Assembly (NCBI RefSeq): GCF_019711655.1
Contig: NZ_JAIGNU010000003.1
Location: 1-64,000, forward strand
Direction of reading: 5' to 3'
DNA length: 64,000 bases
Origin: Qipengyuania mesophila
GTDB taxonomy: Bacteria; Pseudomonadota; Alphaproteobacteria; Sphingomonadales; Sphingomonadaceae
Shown: positions 47,160 to 55,933 of the stretch, in pieces
Layout of the letters: each line of letters begins with the position of its first letter
How positions within the stretch are numbered: the stretch's first letter is position 1
Notes under the pieces: model-generated
Seen by the model: the letters and a program-made list of their open reading frames with translations, nothing else
Databases searched by the model: none
What the model was told of the DNA's origin: nothing
Program-made: the position numbers and the translations under genes

Positions 47160-47432
47160 ATGTCTGATTCAGCTGCTGGCCCGAGCATAAAAGTGTGGGG
47201 ATGGACGCTCAGCGTCTTTCTTCTGGTCACCTATCTGATTTGCGTTGCCTTCGGCCTCGCGGTTCCTGGCAGGTTCCACATGCACGAAGCTTGGGCGCCG
47301 CTCTTGCCAGGCTTCGAGTGGCTTACGCCCGTTGGGTTCGCTGCCGGGGCAATCGGTAGCTTTCTGTATGGCTGGTACATCGCTGTGATCGCTGTCCCGC
47401 TATACAAGTTCTTCAGCAAGCGGGGTGCCTAA
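47160..47432 (+). CDS. Small two-helix membrane protein, DUF5676-like
   Basis: 90 aa with helices at about 12-34 and 58-82, and 'FHMHEAWAPLLPGFEWLT' between, compatible with the DUF5676 family found in metal-resistance clusters. AAGGAGA lies 7 nt upstream of the ATG. First gene of the CsoR-controlled operon. Function unknown. Confidence 0.75.
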   Translation: MSDSAAGPSIKVWGWTLSVFLLVTYLICVAFGLAVPGRFHMHEAWAPLLPGFEWLTPVGFAAGAIGSFLYGWYIAVIAVPLYKFFSKRGA

Positions 47433-47456
47433 GCTTTCGAAATAGAGGCAAGAGCA

Positions 47457-48839
47457 ATGCAGGACACAGATCAACCGTCGCTCACTTTTCTCGGTGCAAC
47501 CGGGACTGTCACGGGCTCACGCTACCTTGTCGAACAGGGGCGCCGGCGGATCTTGATCGATTGTGGTCTCTTCCAGGGTTTCAAGCAGTTGCGACTTCGC
47601 AATTGGAACCCCTTTCCGGTACCGCCGGAGAGCATCAGCGATGTGCTCCTGACCCATGCTCACCTGGACCATTCGGGTTATCTGCCCGCGCTAGTCCGAA
47701 ATGGGTTTCGAGGCAGGATTCATGGCACGCCTTCGACCACAGAACTCTGTGGTCTCCTGCTCCCCGACAGCGGGCACCTGCAAGAAGAGGAAGCCCGATA
47801 CGCAAGGCGCAAGGCTTATTCGAAGCATCGTGACCCGCAGCCTCTCTATACGCTCGATGATGCGAAGGCTGCGCTCGAGCATTTTGATCCTGTCCCGTTC
47901 GATACGACACTCGATCTGGGCGACGGGATATCAGCGTGCTTTATCCCTGCCGGGCACCTGCTGGGCGCGGCCTCTATACGGCTGACGATTGACGGGCGCG
48001 TCATCCATTTCAGCGGCGATGTCGGGAGACCGACGGACCCGATGATGCGCAGTCCCGATCAATTTTTTGGAGCGGACATACTCGTAACCGAATCCACCTA
48101 TGGCAACCGCAAGCATCCGCCGGTCTATGCCCAAACCGAATTGGCCGAGGTCATCAACAAGGTCGTGGTCCGGGGAGGGACAATCCTCGTGCCGGCATTC
48201 GCCGTAGGACGGGTCCAGGGGGTTATGCTGCAGATCGCGCAGCTGCGCAGACGCGGCGAAATCCCCGACGTCCCGGTCTACCTCAACACACCGATGGGCG
48301 CCAACGCGACCGAGATATATCACCGGCATCATGGCGAGCATCGCGTGAGCTGGGATGATTGCAAAGCCATGTTTGACCTCGCCGAGCGTGTACGGACGGT
48401 CGAGGAATCGAAGGCGCTCAACCGGGAGGTAGCCCCGAAGATAATCGTTTCTGCAAGCGGCATGCTTACCGGCGGCCGCATTCTGCACCACGTCGTCAGC
48501 TTCGGCCAAGACCCGAAGAACGCGATTGTGCTCTCCGGTTTCCAGGCCGGTGGCACCCGCGGAGCAGCGCTTGTTAGCGGGAAGCGCACGCTCCGGATTT
48601 TCGGTGAAGAGATTCCGATCCGTGCTGAAGTCATCCAACTTGAAGGTCTTTCCGGCCACGCGGATGCGGACGAATTGCTTGCGTGGATGGGCACGGCGAA
48701 GCCGCCGCGAATGACTTATGTGACCCATGGCGAACCCGATGCCGCAGATGCCTTGCGCTTCCGGATTGAACACGAGCTCGGCTGGGATGTCCGCGTACCC
48801 GAACACCTCGAGCGAGTTTCGATCAAGGCCCCGCGATGA
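47457..48839 (+). CDS. MBL-fold beta-CASP hydrolase (RNA-processing exonuclease type)
   Basis: Metallo-beta-lactamase fold nuclease-like protein of 460 aa. The zinc motif is 'LTHAHLDHSGYLPAL', with 'HFSGDVG' and 'VTESTYGNR' further on. The beta-CASP region has 'IIVSASGMLTGGRILHH', and the C-terminus has 'LEGLSGHADADELLAWM'. It overlaps the phosphorylase gene by 4 nt (ATGA). RNA is the expected substrate from family knowledge. Confidence 0.9.
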   Translation: MQDTDQPSLTFLGATGTVTGSRYLVEQGRRRILIDCGLFQGFKQLRLRNWNPFPVPPESISDVLLTHAHLDHSGYLPALVRNGFRGRIHGTPSTTELCGLLLPDSGHLQEEEARYARRKAYSKHRDPQPLYTLDDAKAALEHFDPVPFDTTLDLGDGISACFIPAGHLLGAASIRLTIDGRVIHFSGDVGRPTDPMMRSPDQFFGADILVTESTYGNRKHPPVYAQTELAEVINKVVVRGGTILVPAFAVGRVQGVMLQIAQLRRRGEIPDVPVYLNTPMGANATEIYHRHHGEHRVSWDDCKAMFDLAERVRTVEESKALNREVAPKIIVSASGMLTGGRILHHVVSFGQDPKNAIVLSGFQAGGTRGAALVSGKRTLRIFGEEIPIRAEVIQLEGLSGHADADELLAWMGTAKPPRMTYVTHGEPDAADALRFRIEHELGWDVRVPEHLERVSIKAPR

Positions 48840-50347
48840 GCGACAAAATCCACTCCATTCCGCTCGTTCGCGCCGGTATCGATACCTACCGCCAACCGGT
48901 CGTGTTCATGCACAAGGATTGTCACCTTTGCCGGGCAGAGGGCTTCAGTTCACTGACCCGGGTAGAAATCACTCTACGGGAAAGGACGATCATCGCTTCG
49001 TTGAACGTGGTCACCGACGCGGACTGGCTCGCGCCGGATATTGCAGCTCTCAGCAATTCGGCGTGGATCAGCCTGGGTGCTCGACCGGGAGACAAGGGCT
49101 TCTTCGGACATGCCGAGCCGGCAAAGAGCGCGTCCGCCATTCGCGCGAAAGTCTATGGTAAGAAGCTGGCGCAGGACGACTTTCGGAGAATCGTAGAAGA
49201 TGTTCTGGCCTTCCGCCTTTCCGATCTCGATCTTGCTGCCTTTATCGCATCTTGTGCAGGAGATCGGCTGGACCTCGATGAAACAATCGCTCTGACCCGC
49301 GCAATGCAGGATGCCGGACAAACCCTCGACTGGGGCGAGGGGATGGTACTCGACAAGCATTGCGTTGGCGGCCTTCCTGGCAATCGCACTACGCCCATCG
49401 TGGTCGCCATCGTTGCAGCGGCCGGCTTTCGCATCCCCAAGACCTCGAGCCGCGCGATCACTTCTCCGGCAGGGACCGCCGATAGCATGGAGGTCATGAC
49501 TCCGGTTGCGCTCAAGATCGCGGATCTGCGTCGGGTGGTCGAAGCCGAAGGAGGATGTCTTGCTTGGGGCGGCGAGCTTGATCTCAGCCCGGCCGACGAC
49601 TTGCTGATAAGGATCGAACGCCCGCTCGATTTCGACAGTGACGGTCAGCTCGTGGCGAGTGTCCTGTCCAAGAAGGCTGCTGCTGGCTCAACCCACGTTC
49701 TGATTGATATTCCGGTCGGGCCCACAGCCAAGGTTCGGTCGCCTGAAGCGGCTGAATCGTTGGCAGCCAGAATGAAAGCCGTTGCTGCTGCACTCGGCCT
49801 CAAGTTGCGCATTCACGTGAGCGATGGATCGGCACCGGTTGGGCGCGGCATCGGACCCTCGCTCGAGGCACGCGATGTACTCGCCGTCCTCAGGCGGCAG
49901 GCTGATGCGCCTGTGGACTTACGTGAACGTACACTCGATCTTGCCGGTTCACTGCTCGACCTTGCTCAGGGCAATGGTCCGATCGGGCGCGAGCAAGCAG
50001 AAGCGCTGCTCGTCAGTGGTGCAGCCGAGGCCAAGTTTCTTGCAATCTGCGAGGCACAAGGGGGCTTTTTCGAGCCCAGGCTTGCCCCGTTCCATGCAGT
50101 CGAGACGGCGCCTGTCGCCGGTGTGATCGCCGAGATCGACAACCGGAGGATCGCTCGGATCGCCAAGCTTGCGGGTGCGCCTGGTCGCAAGTCCGCCGGT
50201 GTGCTGCTGCAAAGGCGGCCTGGCGAGCGCGTCGATCAGGGCGAGCCGCTCTACGAAATCCACGCCGAAACCTCGGGCGAGCTCGATTGGGCGAGAGACT
50301 ATGCGCGTTCGAGCGCGCCGGCCTTCTCGATATGTGAAGATCCATGA
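48836..50347 (+). CDS. AMP/thymidine phosphorylase family protein (archaeal AMPpase type)
   Basis: Nucleoside or nucleotide phosphorylase of 503 aa. It has an extra ~85-aa N-terminal domain as in archaeal AMP phosphorylase, then the catalytic 'KHCVGGLPGNRTTPI' and 'SSRAITSPAGTADSMEV' regions, and a C-terminal barrel-sandwich domain. By family it may convert NMPs to ribose-1,5-bisphosphate plus base. It overlaps both neighbours by 4 nt. Confidence 0.88.
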   Translation: MSDKIHSIPLVRAGIDTYRQPVVFMHKDCHLCRAEGFSSLTRVEITLRERTIIASLNVVTDADWLAPDIAALSNSAWISLGARPGDKGFFGHAEPAKSASAIRAKVYGKKLAQDDFRRIVEDVLAFRLSDLDLAAFIASCAGDRLDLDETIALTRAMQDAGQTLDWGEGMVLDKHCVGGLPGNRTTPIVVAIVAAAGFRIPKTSSRAITSPAGTADSMEVMTPVALKIADLRRVVEAEGGCLAWGGELDLSPADDLLIRIERPLDFDSDGQLVASVLSKKAAAGSTHVLIDIPVGPTAKVRSPEAAESLAARMKAVAAALGLKLRIHVSDGSAPVGRGIGPSLEARDVLAVLRRQADAPVDLRERTLDLAGSLLDLAQGNGPIGREQAEALLVSGAAEAKFLAICEAQGGFFEPRLAPFHAVETAPVAGVIAEIDNRRIARIAKLAGAPGRKSAGVLLQRRPGERVDQGEPLYEIHAETSGELDWARDYARSSAPAFSICEDP

Positions 50348-51234
50348 GCGTCATGCTCGTCTTTCCTGGAATGGAAGCGCTCGCCACGCAGATCGTCGAG
50401 CGAACCGGAGGGGATGCCCACCCGGTTGATCTGCACCATTTCCCTGACGGGGAGACCTTGGTCACTTTGCCCGAACAGCTTCTTGATCAGGACGTTGTCA
50501 TCCTCGCCACCCTGCACGATCCAGACCGCGTGGCGCTGCCCTTGACCTTCGCTGCAAACACAGCGCGGGAGTTCGGAGCAAGGTCCGTCGGCCTGATCGC
50601 GCCCTATCTTGCCTACATGCGCCAGGACCACCGCTTCGCGCCCGGTCAGGCCATCAGTGCGCCAATATTCGCGCGCTTCCTTCAAGAGACCGTCGACTGG
50701 CTGGTTACTGCCGACCCGCACCTCCACCGCATACATTCTCTGGGCGCGTTGTTCGATATCCCCACGCGGCGCATCAAGGCTGCACCCCTTCTTGCCGAAT
50801 GGATCAAGGCTAACGTGCCCGACGCGGTTTTGCTCGGCCCAGATGGCGAGAGCCGACAATGGGTTGCAGAAGTCGCGCGGCTCGTGGGCCGCCCATTCGA
50901 GGTTCTGGAGAAGGTTCGCAGCGGAGATCGCGAAGTACTGGTGAGCGTACCACAAAACCAGGCGCTCATGGCTGGAACACCCGTCATCCTCGACGATATT
51001 GCCTCCTCCGGGCGGACGATGATCGAGGCGATCGCGCGACTGGCCGATGCCGGATGCAGGCCGCCCGTCTGCGTCGTCATCCACGCTGTCTTTTCGGGCG
51101 ATGCCTACGCGCAAATACTCAAGGCTGGTGCCGCGCGGATCGTCACCACCAATTCCATTCCCCATGAGAGCAATGCAATTTCGTTGGCCGACCCCTTGGC
51201 CGATGCCACCTCCGAGCTGACCGATAATTTGTGA
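50344..51234 (+). CDS. Ribose-phosphate pyrophosphokinase-like protein
   Basis: PRPP synthetase family, 296 aa, slightly short. It has '[18 protein letters not shown]', '[17 protein letters not shown]' (the usual PYxxYxRQD loop with His after it) and the PRPP loop '[13 protein letters not shown]'. It is a divergent paralogue rather than the housekeeping prs. Overlaps the phosphorylase by 4 nt and ends 16 bp before the ATPase. Confidence 0.88.
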   Translation: MSVMLVFPGMEALATQIVERTGGDAHPVDLHHFPDGETLVTLPEQLLDQDVVILATLHDPDRVALPLTFAANTAREFGARSVGLIAPYLAYMRQDHRFAPGQAISAPIFARFLQETVDWLVTADPHLHRIHSLGALFDIPTRRIKAAPLLAEWIKANVPDAVLLGPDGESRQWVAEVARLVGRPFEVLEKVRSGDREVLVSVPQNQALMAGTPVILDDIASSGRTMIEAIARLADAGCRPPVCVVIHAVFSGDAYAQILKAGAARIVTTNSIPHESNAISLADPLADATSELTDNL

Positions 51235-51250
51235 CAGAAGAGTAGAGCCA

Positions 51251-53479
51251 ATGACCGAGCAGGAACTCCACCCCGACGAGCATCACTGTCACCCACACGA
51301 TCATGGCGACAAGATACCCAAGGATGGAGGCTACGATAGCGTTCCGGAAGGTTACCCCGGCGCGGTCTATACCTGTCCCATGCACCCTGAGGTGCGCCAG
51401 ACCCATCCAGGCTCGTGTCCAATTTGCGGTATGGGACTGGAGCTCGAATCCGCGACGATGGTGGGTGAGGGGCCGAACCCGGAGCTTGTCGATTTCACAC
51501 GGCGCTTTTGGGTCGGAACGGTTCTCACGATGCCGTTGCTTCTCCTTACAATGGGACCTTTACTCGGGTTTTCGGGCGTTCGCGAGTTCTTGGGTGAACG
51601 CGCCACCCTGTGGATCGAACTCCTTTTGGGCACGCCGGTGGTCCTGTGGTGCAGTTGGCCTTTCCTGGTTCGCGGCTGGAATTCGTTCCGAACGATGAAC
51701 CTCAACATGTTCTCGCTTATCGGCATGGGTGTGATCGCGGCCTATGCGTTCAGCGTGGTTGCCGTGATTTCGCCCGCCATCTTTCCAGACGGCTTCCGCG
51801 ATGCCGACGGCCATGTCGGTGTCTATTTCGAAGCTGCGGCGGTCATCGTGACGCTGGTCCTGCTGGGACAGGTCATGGAACTCCGCGCACGTGAGGGTAC
51901 AGGCAGGGCCATCCGCGCGCTTCTCGACCTTGCTGCGAAGACCGCGCATGTCATGCGAGAGGATGGCCGCGAAGAGGAGATTCCGCTCGAACACGTCCAT
52001 GTCGGCGACCGCTTGCGCGTTCGCCCAGGGGAAAAGGTGCCGGTAGATGGCGACGTGGTCGATGGTCGATCGTCTGTCGACGAGAGCATGATTACGGGCG
52101 AACCAGTCCCGGTCGAGAAGGTTGCTGGTGATCACGTCACTGGGGCCACCATTAACGGCACCGGCAGCCTCGTTATCGAAGCCAGGCGTGTTGGGGCGGA
52201 CACCATGCTCTCGCAAATCGTCGAGATGGTTGCAGTTGCGCAGCGTTCGCGCGCGCCGATCCAGAAGTATGCGGACAAGGTCGCAGGCTGGTTCGTGCCG
52301 GTTGTGATCGGCATAGCCGTGCTCGCTTTCATCGCTTGGGCCATCTGGGGACCTGAGCCTACACTCGCCTATGCATTGGTCGCCGCTGTTGCCGTGTTGA
52401 TCATTGCCTGTCCCTGCGCGCTTGGCCTGGCCACTCCCATGTCGATCATGACCGCCACCGGCAGAGGGGCGCAGGCTGGCGTGCTGATCAAGAACGCCGA
52501 AGCGCTTGAGCGGTTCGAGAAGATCGACACTTTGATGGTGGACAAGACCGGCACGCTTACCGAGGGCAAGCCGAAGCTTGTGGCCGTCCTGCCCCATCCG
52601 GGGAGGGAAGAGGGAGAAGTCTTGCGGGTAGCCGCGTCGCTCGAACGAGGCTCCGAACACCCCTTGGCAGAAGCTATCGTCAATGGCGCCGAGGAGCGAG
52701 GCATCGCCTTGGTCGAGGCAAGGGAGTTCGAGGCGGTCACCGGCAAGGGTGTGAAAGGCCACGTCGATGGGCACATGGTCGCGCTCGGCAACAAGGCGAT
52801 GATCGAGGACCTCGGCCTCGCCGCCGGGGATCTGGTCGAAAAGGCCAACCAGCGCCGGGACGAAGGCGAGACGGTCATGTTCGTAGCCATCGATGGCGCG
52901 ATTGCCGGACTCGTCAGCGTAGCCGACCCGGTCAAGGAAACCACGCCTGATGCGCTCAAGGCGCTGCACGCGCTTGGCCTGCGCATTATCATGGCGACGG
53001 GCGACAATGAACGTACGGCCAAGGCTGTTGCCGCCCGGCTTGGCATCGACGAAATCCGCGCGGACGTCCTGCCCGAAGACAAAGCCCGCATCATTCGCGA
53101 ATTGCAGGATGGAGGAGCGAGGGTGGCCATGGCAGGCGACGGTGTGAATGATGCACCCGCACTGGCGCAGGCCGATGTCGGTATCGCCATGGGCACCGGT
53201 GCGGACGTCGCCATCGAAAGCGCCGGCATAACTCTGGTGAGGGGCAATCTTGACGGGATCGTGCGTGCGCGACGACTTGCCCAGGCGACCATGCGCAACA
53301 TCCGGCAGAACCTGTTCTTTGCACTGATCTACAATGCTGCAGGCGTGCCGATTGCCGCCGGGGTGCTTTATCCGGTCATGGGCATGCTCATCAGTCCGAT
53401 GGTTGCTGCCTTTGCAATGAGCGCGTCTTCGATCTCCGTGGTCCTCAACTCCTTGCGCTTGCGAACGGCAAGGCTGTGA
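51251..53479 (+). CDS. copA: Copper-exporting P1B-type ATPase
   Basis: Cu(I)/Ag(I) efflux pump of 742 aa. Instead of HMA domains it has a His/Asp-rich start ([14 protein letters not shown]) and a heavy-metal binding zinc-ribbon-like domain '[11 protein letters not shown]...CPICGMGLE'. There are eight helices, the CPC motif '[12 protein letters not shown]', phosphorylation 'DKTGTLTEG', the 'HPLAEAI' motif, hinge '[11 protein letters not shown]', and helix 8 '[15 protein letters not shown]' for copper specificity. It ends the CsoR-controlled operon. Confidence 0.95.
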   Translation: MTEQELHPDEHHCHPHDHGDKIPKDGGYDSVPEGYPGAVYTCPMHPEVRQTHPGSCPICGMGLELESATMVGEGPNPELVDFTRRFWVGTVLTMPLLLLTMGPLLGFSGVREFLGERATLWIELLLGTPVVLWCSWPFLVRGWNSFRTMNLNMFSLIGMGVIAAYAFSVVAVISPAIFPDGFRDADGHVGVYFEAAAVIVTLVLLGQVMELRAREGTGRAIRALLDLAAKTAHVMREDGREEEIPLEHVHVGDRLRVRPGEKVPVDGDVVDGRSSVDESMITGEPVPVEKVAGDHVTGATINGTGSLVIEARRVGADTMLSQIVEMVAVAQRSRAPIQKYADKVAGWFVPVVIGIAVLAFIAWAIWGPEPTLAYALVAAVAVLIIACPCALGLATPMSIMTATGRGAQAGVLIKNAEALERFEKIDTLMVDKTGTLTEGKPKLVAVLPHPGREEGEVLRVAASLERGSEHPLAEAIVNGAEERGIALVEAREFEAVTGKGVKGHVDGHMVALGNKAMIEDLGLAAGDLVEKANQRRDEGETVMFVAIDGAIAGLVSVADPVKETTPDALKALHALGLRIIMATGDNERTAKAVAARLGIDEIRADVLPEDKARIIRELQDGGARVAMAGDGVNDAPALAQADVGIAMGTGADVAIESAGITLVRGNLDGIVRARRLAQATMRNIRQNLFFALIYNAAGVPIAAGVLYPVMGMLISPMVAAFAMSASSISVVLNSLRLRTARL

Positions 53480-53592
53480 CGGAGGCGCACCAAAACCACA
53501 CCGACGGTCAGCATTGACACGGTGGATCGGCAGAAAGGGAAGCATACCGCCCGGCGGCGCTGTCGCCATGGGCACCGGGGGTTGATCGGCGC

Positions 53593-53814
53593 GGCCTGCG
53601 CGAGTTCCTCGGCCCGCTGCAGGTCTCGGTCCCGGTGTCCAGGCTCGCCAAGTGGAAGACGACCTTCCAGGTGGTCGCGCTGGGCTCGCTCATCCTGGGC
53701 GAGGGGCTGCCGCAATGGACCACCACGGTCGGCGCGATCGAGGCCAATGTCCCCCACACGGTGGGCCTCACCACGCTCTGGGCGGCGGCGGTGCTGACGG
53801 TGGTGACCGGCTGG
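53593..53814 (+). pseudogene. pgsA 3'-end fragment (second copy)
   Basis: Gap-free match to 39426-39647 of intact pgsA (10 mismatches in 222 nt by hand count). It carries 'LREFLGPLQVSVPVS' to 'AAAVLTVVTGW', but no 5' part and no native stop: the frame runs on to 53973. It sits at the right edge of the metal island. Confidence 0.88.
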
Positions 53815-53900
53815 TTCGACGGCGAGAAAGAGCGCGCGGATTTTAGCGCACGCGCCGCTGTAGGAAATGTCGGAGTGGGGCCGAAAGCGGCCTGTCCGCT
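53593..53900 (+). repeat. Right direct repeat: pgsA 3' end plus flank
   Basis: Partner of 39426-39861. The second block (from GGCTGGTTCGAC at 53809) matches 39772 onward and includes 'GGCGAGAAAGAGCGC' and 'GTAGGAAATGTC'. Relative to the left copy exactly 130 nt are missing between two GGCTGG words. The stretches 53480-53592 and 53900-54034 hold no gene I can support. Confidence 0.85.
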
Positions 53901-54034
53901 TTTAGTCGGATTAGGCACACAAGCGCGCGTTCAGCTCGCGATGAATAGCCTGCCACAAAACCCACGTTCCTAGACCGGATGAGTCTTGCGGTTTGATGCG
54001 CCCACCTTCTGTGAAGTCCTAGAGAACTAGCTGC

Positions 54035-55588
54035 CTATCCCATCAAATCGTGATCGACGAAGGTCTTGGTGAGCATTGCCTGCAGCAAAGGGGGAAGGCT
54101 CTTGTATGCGACGGGTATTCCGACCGCGCGTCCGCCGGGGAGAAGGTGGACCAGACGCGTTCTTATGCGAGCAATACCGTCGGCGTCACTCGATATCGAG
54201 AAAGCGGTTAGAGCCCAACCGAGCGCAGAGATTTGGTCCGAACCAATCCTTTCGATTTCGCATGCGTCGGCATGCACGGCATCCAAGTCGCCCTGAAGAA
54301 TGTGATTTACCAACCGAATGGATAGCCATCGCGCCAAATGAGGATCGCGAGGGCTTAGCGATATGGCTTGATCGATAGCCGAGAGACTTTCCGCCAGTTC
54401 TCCCTTCGCGGTGTGAAATCCAGCACGCACGGCATGAGTTCGGGCCATCCCCGGCGCCAGATGAAGCGCGCGCGCGATATGCAACGCTCCGGCATCCATT
54501 TGACCGAGAGAACCGAGCATGGTTGCCAGTGCCACCCGTGCCATCGGGTCTTCGCCATCCAAAGCAACCGCGCATTCTGCCTCCGTCAGCATCGCAGTGC
54601 GGCAGGCTTCCGTTTGGTCGCCCTCATTCATAGAATTCCAATGAACGAACGCCAGCGCGGCGTGCGCTCGCGCAAAATCCGGAGCCCCGGCTATCGCCCG
54701 CTCGAGATATAAGCGGGCTCGCGGAAAATCCGGTTGCATGGTTTCAACCCCGAGGCTCACTCCCCGGTGGTAAGCCTCCCACGTCGTAAGGTGCGAGGGC
54801 ATCTTGAGCGCAGCGCGGGCCGCCTCCTCCTTGGGAATGGCAATTTCCGTACGGTTGACGATCTGATGAATCAGTTCATCGCGGATCTCATGGACCTCTT
54901 CCTCGGCCACCCGGAAGTTTTCCGACCATACGATCCCTTCGTCTTCAGTCCGCAGCAATTCGACGTAAATTCGCACTCCCCTTGGAGCGCGTTCGACCGT
55001 CCCGTTCAAGGCATAAGAAACGCCCAAATCCGCCCGCAAATCGCCGAGCGGCGTTTCGCTGCCGGCGTAGCGGAAAGCCGTGCCGCGCGCGATCACTCTG
55101 AGCGAGCGCAACTTGACCAACGCACTTGTAATGTCGTCGGGTAAACCGGTCGCGATCTGCGAATCCGAACCTGCCGTGCCAAGCGTACGAAACGGAAGGA
55201 TTACGATCGTCGGAGGGGCTGTTTGCGGAGCGTTGCTATCGATTGCAGTAGAGGCAACCGATGGAGGTGCAACTCCTTCAACTGTGACCCGTCCTACAAA
55301 CCTGGCCCCCTTGCCATACGCCGTCTGTATGAATCGCCGATCGCGCGCAGTGTCCCCAAGAACCTTGCGCAGGAGCCCAATGCGTTTGGTGATGGCGTCC
55401 TCGGACACCAGTGATCGTTCCCACAGGGCTTCGGCCATTTCGTCGCGGGTAACCACACGGTCGCGATGGTCGATCAGAAGGGCCAGCATTTCCAGCACCC
55501 GCGGCTGCGCGGGAACTGCCTCGCCATCGCGCAATAGGCAAAGCCTGTCGGGGTCGAAAAGGTATTTAGCAAAACGGTAGCTCGGCAT
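54035..55588 (-). CDS. Winged-helix (OmpR/CadC-type) regulator with TolB-like and TPR domains
   Basis: 517 aa. The N-terminal winged helix (about 5-100: 'LCLLRDGEAVPAQPRVLEML', 'ITKRIGLLRKVLGD') has no receiver domain, as in CadC and SARP-like regulators. A TolB/adenylate-cyclase-associated region follows ('ILPFRTLGTAG', 'SLRVIARGTAFRYAG', 'ALNGTVERAPRGVRIYVEL'), then TPR repeats (about 260-470). No membrane helix was seen. Divergent from the large autotransporter, which is its likely target. Confidence 0.85.
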   Translation of the reverse strand: MPSYRFAKYLFDPDRLCLLRDGEAVPAQPRVLEMLALLIDHRDRVVTRDEMAEALWERSLVSEDAITKRIGLLRKVLGDTARDRRFIQTAYGKGARFVGRVTVEGVAPPSVASTAIDSNAPQTAPPTIVILPFRTLGTAGSDSQIATGLPDDITSALVKLRSLRVIARGTAFRYAGSETPLGDLRADLGVSYALNGTVERAPRGVRIYVELLRTEDEGIVWSENFRVAEEEVHEIRDELIHQIVNRTEIAIPKEEAARAALKMPSHLTTWEAYHRGVSLGVETMQPDFPRARLYLERAIAGAPDFARAHAALAFVHWNSMNEGDQTEACRTAMLTEAECAVALDGEDPMARVALATMLGSLGQMDAGALHIARALHLAPGMARTHAVRAGFHTAKGELAESLSAIDQAISLSPRDPHLARWLSIRLVNHILQGDLDAVHADACEIERIGSDQISALGWALTAFSISSDADGIARIRTRLVHLLPGGRAVGIPVAYKSLPPLLQAMLTKTFVDHDLMG

Positions 55589-55933
55589 GGCTTCGGCATA
55601 TGTCAGCGCGGACCGATTGTCAGCGAATTCCGAATTGTTCCGAATTCATTCCCAAAAAATTAGTGACTTCGGCCTAGCCCCAAATGGCAGAGCCCTGAGG
55701 GCGCAAAGACTCTGGGATGGAAAAACCATGTTTTCGAAGCACTGGATGTCGTGAGCGACAGGTGCAACGCCTATCGCTTCCGTGCTTGTCCAGTCCGGCC
55801 GGACGTGCCGGGCAGAGCGGTCTTTCGACACGGACGGCGGTTCGGCAATCCCTACCAGACCCGAGCCATTCTCGCGGAGGGCGTGCAACCCTCTTCTCGA
55901 ATTCAATCAAAAGCTTCCAGGACCAAGAACGAG
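55589..55933. promoter_or_regulatory. Divergent control region of the regulator and the autotransporter
   Basis: No independent gene is supported. At 55623-55647 three CGAATT words occur, two of them inside GAATTC (55624-55629 and 55642-55647), forming an inverted-repeat layout about 18 bp centre to centre, a possible operator for the winged-helix regulator. The autotransporter frame is open through most of the rest (from 55751), but that part does not look like protein of this family. Confidence 0.45.

Larger units (their letters stand above)
39861..53592. other. Copper/heavy-metal resistance island between pgsA repeats
   Basis: About 13.7 kb of metal-handling genes lies between two copies of the pgsA 3' region. 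No integrase or transposase is present, so homologous or illegitimate recombination, or loss of an ancestral mobile element, must account for it. The extent is inferred from the repeats and the gene content. Confidence 0.55.

Noticed and set aside
53635..53973. A 112-codon ORF starting in the pgsA fragment
   Set aside because: Its first half is the pgsA remnant and the rest is intergenic repeat sequence; there is no start signal and no membrane catalytic motif.
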